A stretch of 64,000 nt of DNA, taken from positions 9,375-73,374 of the forward strand of contig USGM01000004.1 in NCBI GenBank assembly GCA_900554205.1. Direction: 5' to 3'. Position 1 is the stretch's first letter. Each line of letters begins with the position of its first letter. A program made the position numbers and the translations under genes. This document shows positions 58,833-64,000 of this stretch, in pieces. Below the pieces are notes generated by a model. That model was not told where the DNA came from. It saw only the letters and a program-made list of their open reading frames with translations, and searched no databases. This stretch comes from an uncultured Lachnospiraceae bacterium (GTDB lineage: Bacteria > Bacillota > Clostridia > Lachnospirales > Lachnospiraceae).

Positions 58833-59374
58833 ATGAAAAGCACGTTATGGTTGAGTGACCCGGTATGGGGAGGTTGGGCTAAAATGGTAATAACAATAAT
58901 TGCAATGCTTATGATTATGGCAGCATATTTTCTGCTTTTATATGGTGGAGTCGGGTTCATTCAGGATAAGAGATTTTTCTCTTCTGCACCGAAGGAGAAT
59001 CTGGCAGTGATTCCCGACAAAAAGAGAGATTTCGCGGAGCTCATATTATTGGCTGGGTTATCATTGGAATTGCATTTCTGCTGTTTATAGGGGCGGCTGT
59101 CCTCAGCGCGTGGGATGGCGTAAGAAATGATTTTAGCTTCCTGAAATTCTTTGTGCGCTTCCTTGTAATGCTTTATGGCATGGAAATTTATGATATTGTT
59201 TTCTTTGACTGGGTGCTGCTCTGTCATTCAAACTTCTTTCCCCATTTTTATCCGGAGCTGAAAGGCGTTGTGGGGCCGCATATGTTTGGGTATAACAAGA
59301 AGACACATATTTTACATTTCGTTATATACATTCCTATCTGTGCCGTGATTGCGTGGATATGTACGCTGTTTTGA
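58833..59374 (+). pseudogene. Multi-pass membrane protein gene with a frameshift
   Basis: The first frame gives MKSTLWLSDPVWGGWAKMVI, a helix, and FFSSAPKENLAVIPDKK; after 59023 another frame gives RFRGAHIIGWVIIGIAFLLF and continues through KFFVRFLVMLYGMEIYDIVF and HFVIYIPICAVIAWICTLF to the stop at 59374. One A missing from the A run at 59019-59023 restores DKKERFRGAH. The whole would be about 180 residues with four or five transmembrane helices. I do not recognise the family. Confidence 0.7.
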
Positions 59375-59440
59375 AGCGCTGGAGAATGATGGGTTACGCA
59401 TTGTGCAGGGCATGTTACTACCGGCAAAAGGGTGATAGTT

Positions 59441-60376
59441 ATGATATTAAGTGCTTCAAGAAAGACGGACATACCGGCATTTCATTTTGACTGGTTTTTA
59501 CAGAGAGTTAGGGAAGGGTATGTAATCAGCCGCAATCCGATGTATCCTGAACAGGTGTATAAGACACCAATCAATCCTGCCACTTGTGACTGCATTGTAT
59601 TCTGGACAAAGAATGCAATTCCGGCTATAGAGAAGCTGGATGCCTTAGCAGAGTACCGGTACTATTTTCAATACACGGTTACAGGTTACGGTAGGGATAT
59701 TGAAAGAAATCTTCCGGATAAGCGACTGCTAATGGAAAACTTTATCAGGCTATCCGATAAATTGGGATCCATGAGAGTAGTCTGGAGATATGATCCGATT
59801 TTATTCACAGCCGAATACACGCCGGATTGGCATTTGCGGAAATTCAGCGAAATGGCTTCTGCATTCAGAGGGAAGACAGAGAAGAGTGTAATCAGTTTTT
59901 TGGACACTTATTATAATTGTGCAACAGTGAATAAGGAACTTGGCATCTATTTTCTGGAGCGGGAGAAATTAACGGAATTTGCAAGGCAGTTAGCGGAGAT
60001 TGCGAGAGAAAATGGAATTACCGTTGCGACTTGTGCAGAGAAGCTTGATCTGGAGGAATGTGGTATTGAACATAATTCGTGTATCGATAAGTCTTTGATT
60101 GAAAGAATTGTTGGCAAATCGTTTGCACTTTCTTCTGACAAAGGACAAAGAGAAGCGTGCGGCTGTGTGCAGAGTCTGGATATAGGGACTTATAATACTT
60201 GTAGGAACGGGTGTGTTTATTGCTATGCAACAAAGGGAGCCGGAAAGCTTGAGGAGGTTCTTCGGAGGAAGGATGATGCATCACCGATTCTTTGCGATAC
60301 GATTTCAGAGGGGGATCGTGTCAAAGAAAGGAAAGCAGAGTCATCCGTTAGCAAGCGGCAGAAAGTACACATATAG
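59441..60376 (+). CDS. DUF1848-family protein
   Basis: 311 residues. MILSASRKTDIPAFHFDWFL then SRNPMYPEQVYK and DCIVFWTKNAIPAIEKLD are the hallmark N-terminal segments of DUF1848. The C-terminal NTCRNGCVYCYATKG carries a Cys-x3-Cys-x2-Cys set like the iron-sulfur site of radical-SAM enzymes. The biochemical role is not known. The ATG at 59441 fits the family start better than the GTG at 59432. Confidence 0.85.
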   Translation: MILSASRKTDIPAFHFDWFLQRVREGYVISRNPMYPEQVYKTPINPATCDCIVFWTKNAIPAIEKLDALAEYRYYFQYTVTGYGRDIERNLPDKRLLMENFIRLSDKLGSMRVVWRYDPILFTAEYTPDWHLRKFSEMASAFRGKTEKSVISFLDTYYNCATVNKELGIYFLEREKLTEFARQLAEIARENGITVATCAEKLDLEECGIEHNSCIDKSLIERIVGKSFALSSDKGQREACGCVQSLDIGTYNTCRNGCVYCYATKGAGKLEEVLRRKDDASPILCDTISEGDRVKERKAESSVSKRQKVHI

Positions 60377-60417
60377 CAATAGTGTCAGGAAACAGGGCAC
60401 AGCATACAGGAGGAGTT

Positions 60418-61059
60418 ATGAAATTTAATAATGTATATTTTTTTAATGGAACTGCCTATGCGGGAAAGTCTACCATGGTAAAACGCCTTGCGGAAAAATA
60501 TAATGGAATTGCCTGTGAAGAAAATTATCACGAGGCAATGATGGAACAGCTGAATTACGATGAATTTCCGAATCTGGCATATACGAAGAGGCTTACGGAT
60601 TGGGCTGAGTTTATACGCAGGACACCGGATGAATATGAGCATTGGATCGACGGAGTTTCTAGGGAATGTGAAATTCTGGAATTGAAGATATTGGAAGAGC
60701 TTGCAGGAAAGACGGAACAGAAAATATTTGTCGATACCAATATTTCGATTGAAACTTTAAAAAAGATTTCAGATGAAAATCATGTGATGATTATGTTGGC
60801 AGACCCGGCAATTTCCGTTACGCAATTCTTTGACAGACCTGACAGTGAAAAACAGTTTTTGTATCAGCTGTTATTGAAGGAAGAGGACTCAGATGCAGCA
60901 ATCGCCAACTTCCGTGAATGTTTAGCCAGGATCAATTCGCAGGAAAGGTATGATAAATTCTTGCACTCAGGATTTCCTGTCGTTGTCAGAGACGAAGGCA
61001 GAAGTATCGAAGATACGATGCGGATAGTGGAAAAATATCTGAAATTAGAGAATGGCTGA
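60418..61059 (+). CDS. P-loop kinase-like protein
   Basis: 213 residues. VYFFNGTAYAGKSTMVKRLA is a Walker A loop, and KIFVDTNISIETL a Walker B-like strand, in the layout of small nucleoside or shikimate kinase-type ATPases. The substrate cannot be read. AGGAGG is 5 bases before the ATG; it begins 41 bp after the DUF1848 gene and may be in one unit with it. Confidence 0.72.
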   Translation: MKFNNVYFFNGTAYAGKSTMVKRLAEKYNGIACEENYHEAMMEQLNYDEFPNLAYTKRLTDWAEFIRRTPDEYEHWIDGVSRECEILELKILEELAGKTEQKIFVDTNISIETLKKISDENHVMIMLADPAISVTQFFDRPDSEKQFLYQLLLKEEDSDAAIANFRECLARINSQERYDKFLHSGFPVVVRDEGRSIEDTMRIVEKYLKLENG

Positions 61060-61109
61060 TTAGGGTTTCAAGAAATACTTGGCGGCTCACCGTTTAAGGA
61101 GGACAGGAA

Positions 61110-61383
61110 GTGCTTGTATATCATGTAGTTACGGACAGACCTATGTATGTAGGGCAGCATATTGTCTTCGATGAGGAGCACCACAGCGGAGTTTATCTTT
61201 GTGGGGGATGCGACAAAGTGTTTTAAGGGCTGCCTGAGCAAAGAAGAAAATCTTAAGTTAGCGGAGGCTTATTGGGAAAGAGAAGCGGATGCGGACAATC
61301 AACAGGCAGTCTGCGAGATGCTGGTAGATGGACAGATTACGGTGGTTGAAATTGTAAAGGAAATCAATGCAAATATAGAATAA
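61110..61383 (+). pseudogene. DUF2441-family gene with the middle deleted
   Basis: From a GTG at 61110 (AAGGAGG upstream) one frame reads MLVYHVVTDRPMYVGQHIVF and DEEHHSGVY, the N-terminus of DUF2441 proteins. It then runs out of frame; a second frame reads FIFVGDATKCFKGCLSKEEN, LKLAEAYWEREAD and VDGQITVVEIVKEINANIE, which is their C-terminus. About 90 residues are missing at the junction near 61,190. An ATG at 61162 is only an internal start. Confidence 0.8.
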
Positions 61384-61435
61384 CCTGCTTTCCTTCTGGT
61401 TTTCTAATTATACGTGAAAGGCGGGAAAATTTGAA

Positions 61436-62053
61436 TTGCCAAATTATTATCATGCATCAAATGTAGAAGGCATACAGGTTTTGGAGCCGAGAATTTCAAA
61501 TCATAATGTACCGATTATCTATTTTTCGGATAAAAGAGAAAATGTGCTGGTGTATTTAAGCAATGCAGTCGAAAAAGTTTGTAGGGAAGCTCAGTTTGAA
61601 TATAATGGGATATGGCACAAATGGGGATCTTATGGATTTGAAAAAGATGGAAGATTACGATTTGAAGAATACTATCCGGATGCATTGGAAGATAGCTACA
61701 AGGGAGTACAGGGATATATCTATTCGTGCAATCAGATTACACCTTATCGAGAGATAGATATAAAAATACCTAATGTACATATTTCAGCGCAAAGGACAGA
61801 AGTTCATTCGTGCGAGTTTGTGCCGGATGCCTATCATGAATTGATAAAAGCCGAGCGAGAGGGGAAAATCACAATCCTTAGATACGGCGAGTTTATTGCA
61901 AATAGGAAAAGGCTGGAATGGCTTGGGAAGGTTATAGCGGATGAATATCAGAACAACGGGTCACATCCGGAGTATAGGTTTTTCCTCAAGGCAAGATTTG
62001 GCGAGCTGTTAGAGACTTTCGCAGGAAAATATGAGGAGAAAGTCTTTAAGTGA
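61436..62053 (+). CDS. Conserved-looking protein of unknown function
   Basis: 205 residues. It begins (TTG) MPNYYHASNVEGIQVLEPRI and has IYFSDKRENVLVYLSNAVEK, WGSYGFEKDGRLRFEEYYPD and PNVHISAQRTEVHSCEFVPD. The early HASN…LEPR…FSDKRENVLVYLS order recalls enzymes with an ADP-ribosyltransferase-like fold, but this is only an impression. The start is uncertain. The 53-bp repeat array begins within 20 bp of its stop. Confidence 0.6.
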   Translation: MPNYYHASNVEGIQVLEPRISNHNVPIIYFSDKRENVLVYLSNAVEKVCREAQFEYNGIWHKWGSYGFEKDGRLRFEEYYPDALEDSYKGVQGYIYSCNQITPYREIDIKIPNVHISAQRTEVHSCEFVPDAYHELIKAEREGKITILRYGEFIANRKRLEWLGKVIADEYQNNGSHPEYRFFLKARFGELLETFAGKYEEKVFK

Positions 62054-62070
62054 GCGGGAAGCAGGAGAAG

Positions 62071-62629
62071 GTCAGAGACGCATGTAGGGATAACGGGTTG
62101 TACATGCGGAAAACGTGGTGGGAGCGGAGACGCAGGTAGGGATTGGCGAGTTGTACATGCGGAAAACGCGGCGGGAGCGGAGACGCATGTAGAAATCGGC
62201 GAGTTGTACGTGCGGAAAGCGATAGGAAACCGAAACCGTAGGTAGGGATCAGCGAGTTGTACATGCGGAAAGCGGGTGTGGTCGGAGACGCAGGTAAGAA
62301 TTGGTGAGTTGTACATGTGGAAAGCGGAGAAGGGACTGAAAGCGCAGGTGGGGCTCGACGAGTTGTACGTGAGGAAAGCGATAGGAAATCGAAACCGCAG
62401 GTAGGGATCAGCGGGCAGTACATGCGGAAAATGGGAGGAAACCGAAATCGCAGGTAGGGATCGACGGGCAGTACATGCGGAAAATGGGAGGAAACCGAAA
62501 CCGCAGGTAGTGATCAACAAGTAGTACGTGCGAAAAGAGGGAGAAAATCGAAATCACATGTAGGGATCGACGAGTCGTACATGCGAAAGACGGGGTGAGG
62601 CTGAAAGCGCAGGTAGAAACGGAGGACGA
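62071..62629. repeat. Tandem array of ten 53-bp units, function unknown
   Basis: Counting from the box GTACATGCGG, units start at 62100, 62153, 62206, 62259, 62311, 62365, 62418, 62471, 62524 and 62577; periods are 52, 53 or 54. A half unit precedes the first. Each unit has box A (GTACRTGCGGAAA) and, about 20 bp later, box B (CGCAKGTAGGGATC), whose TAC-TGCG core is inverted relative to A. Units differ from each other throughout, so there is no fixed repeat with unique spacers. The period is not a multiple of three and the reverse-strand reading frames change between units, so it is not coding. Confidence 0.9.
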
Positions 62630-62634
62630 GTGTA

Positions 62635-63663
62635 ATGTTTGAACTGAGGAAGCTCTCTGCCGGGGACGGTATGGAGATTTATGAGATGCTGCAGGAGATT
62701 CCTGCCGAAGAGAACAATATGCACAACAGCGTCTGTGGCATTTCGTATGAATCGTATCAGGATTTTCTGGCTGAGAGTGAGAAGGAGTCTGCGGCAGAGG
62801 GGCTTATTGACGGGTGGAGGGTTCCCTCGACAAGATACTGGCTGTATGTGGAGGGGAAGCCGGTCGGCTTTGCTGACTTGAGACATTTTCTGACACCGGC
62901 GTTGAGGCAGAGCGGCGGAAATATCGGTTATGCAATCAGACCGACCGAACGTGGTAAGGGCTATGGGAAAAAGCTGTTGGAGCTTCTGTTGGAAGAGGCG
63001 CGGAAAATGAAGCTTGAAAAGGTATTGATCACGGCGCGTCCGATAAACATGGCTTCAATAGGTGTGGCGAAAGCGAATGGAGGAAAGATAGTCAGGCAGA
63101 CGGAGGAATGTGTGTATCTTGTGATTCCGCTTGTGAATTATTCCGATGTAAAGCTTGAGACAGAGGATTTAATTCTCAGGAAGGCGAGGCTGGAGGACTG
63201 GCGAGCTTTGTACCATAATCTCTGGAAGCACGAGGAAAGCGCAAAATATATGCTTTGGAGACCGAAGAAAAGCGAGGAGGAAGCCAGAGAGTGCATGAAT
63301 AGGACAGTGGACTTCCAGAAGACGGAGAAATATGCATTTCTGGTATATCTGCGAAAGACGGGCGAGCCTATTGGCTTCGCCGGAATGAAGGATGCGGGCG
63401 ATGGAGTCTATGGGGAGACGGGAATCGCGCTGGGGCCGGAATTTGTGGGAAAGGGCTATGGCAGGCAGATTTTTAATGTCCTGACGGAGGAAGCAAAGCG
63501 GATGGGGGCGACGAAATTTGTGGCGGGCAACAGAACGGAAAATGAAGCCTCCTGTAGGTGTCAACGGGCATGTGGATTTTTCTTTGACCATCTATCCGAG
63601 GAAAAGACAGATCCTAAAACCGGCGAGAAATACTTTCTGGAGTACAACGTAAAAACACTGTAG
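62635..63663 (+). CDS. Tandem-domain GNAT acetyltransferase
   Basis: 342 residues made of two GNAT domains. The first (about 1-165) has IGYAIRPTERGKGYGKKLLE, the acetyl-CoA loop (RGKGYGK). The second (168-342) begins LETEDLILRKARLEDWRALY and has GIALGPEFVGKGYGRQIFNV, like RimJ/RimL-type enzymes. The substrates are not known. The ATG at 62635 follows GGAGG by 9 bases, and both lie at the very edge of the repeat array. The array resumes about 270 bp after the stop. Confidence 0.88.
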   Translation: MFELRKLSAGDGMEIYEMLQEIPAEENNMHNSVCGISYESYQDFLAESEKESAAEGLIDGWRVPSTRYWLYVEGKPVGFADLRHFLTPALRQSGGNIGYAIRPTERGKGYGKKLLELLLEEARKMKLEKVLITARPINMASIGVAKANGGKIVRQTEECVYLVIPLVNYSDVKLETEDLILRKARLEDWRALYHNLWKHEESAKYMLWRPKKSEEEARECMNRTVDFQKTEKYAFLVYLRKTGEPIGFAGMKDAGDGVYGETGIALGPEFVGKGYGRQIFNVLTEEAKRMGATKFVAGNRTENEASCRCQRACGFFFDHLSEEKTDPKTGEKYFLEYNVKTL

Positions 63664-63934
63664 ATAGGGATACTGGGGGAAATGCTTCATCCGACTGAAA
63701 TTGTCTGAGTTGTTTTCAGGGTTCCGGCCCTCGGTTGCGTTAAGTACTGATCAAACAGCTAAGGATATTCGCAAAAATCTTTAAATTGCTGCGCTCAAAC
63801 AGGCGGCTTTTGGCTCATGACGCTTTTTAGTCACTACTAAGCACAACTAGAGGTTCCTATACATTCAAACAATTCAGACAATTACAACCTATCGGAGCTT
63901 TTGCTTCAGTATCTCGGACAGGGAGTGCAAATCC
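63664..63934. other. Intergenic stretch without a recognised gene
   Basis: I find no open frame of coding character, tRNA or clear terminator here. The composition changes to AT-rich with CTAAGCACAACTAGAGGTTCC and a TCAAACAATTCAGACAATT run near 63,870-63,890. Confidence 0.5.
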
Positions 63935-64000
63935 GACATGTGGTGAGCGAGCCGTACATGCGGAAAATGGGAGGAAACCGAAAGCACAGGTAGAAATCGG
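63935..64000. repeat. Second array of the 53-bp repeat, cut by the window end
   Basis: GTACATGCGG at 63954, then AAAATGGGAGGAAACCGAAA and CACAGGTAGAAATCGG, matches unit 62471-62523 closely; a degraded half unit (GACATGTGGTGAGCGAGCC) precedes it. The array continues outside the window. Confidence 0.85.

Noticed and set aside
61948..62520. 190-codon reverse-strand reading frame over the repeat array
   Set aside because: It is made of the repeat; the 53-bp period shifts the frame at every unit, so similar peptides appear in different frames. No start signal.
62071..62629. CRISPR array
   Set aside because: All parts of each 53-bp unit vary together; there is no constant repeat with unique spacers, and no cas genes are present.

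Overview
The window looks like chromosomal DNA of a Gram-positive anaerobe of the Clostridia, most likely a gut Lachnospiraceae. The reasons are strong GGAGG ribosome-binding sites, a HrcA/CIRCE element, YesMN-type two-component control of a sugar ABC transporter, an AraC-controlled hexuronate operon, a clostridial ACT-hom-lysC operon, and families typical of that group (TIGR04076, DUF2441, DUF1848, ORF6N). The assignment is inference from family content; no rRNA is present.

Positions 1-35,800 are mostly core or metabolic genes. They hold a uronate operon (uxuA, and a uxuB-like gene cut by the window edge) divergent from an AraC regulator and an asparaginase; a membrane diguanylate cyclase; a histidine-kinase relic; a chemotaxis receptor with no ligand domain; a MacB/FtsX-type ABC exporter; a metal P-type ATPase with a small membrane partner; an Hsp20/DnaJ-like heat-shock operon under a CIRCE element; a small secreted protein and a lipoprotein; a complete YesMN plus carbohydrate ABC system; an aldo-keto reductase; mutY with a glycosyltransferase; PAP2 and lipid-kinase genes; glyA; a second diguanylate cyclase; and the ACT-hom-lysC operon.

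A tRNA-Leu gene (anticodon AAG) at 35,879 marks a change. From there to about 49 kb the DNA is more AT-rich and accessory: tRNA-3'-end-like debris, a three-gene toxin-antitoxin-like cassette with repeated operator-like boxes, an XRE membrane regulator interrupted by a complete IS21-family element (8-bp target duplication), an AraC/GH31 pair, and a run of small orphan genes (nitroreductase, truncated ArsR, Nudix, APH-like kinase, TIGR04076) mixed with gene fragments.

From 49 to 57 kb two regulated units stand out. A TetR regulator has two operator-like sites of identical geometry, one before itself and one before a shortened PEP-utilising enzyme. A MerR regulator is divergent from a promoter with the classic 19-bp spacer, which drives a 1,336-residue secreted protein with Cys/His-rich, beta-helix and LysM domains. 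From 57 to 64 kb there are orphan and broken genes (two with apparent single-base homopolymer frameshifts), a tandem GNAT gene, and an unexplained 53-bp tandem repeat array that lies against the GNAT gene and resumes at the window end.

A recurring theme is genes that keep both ends but have lost the middle (histidine kinase at 5.8 kb, PEP-utilising enzyme at 50 kb, GNAT at 48.1 kb, DUF2441 at 61.1 kb). The best candidates for something undescribed are the 53-bp array and the MerR-controlled LysM surface protein.
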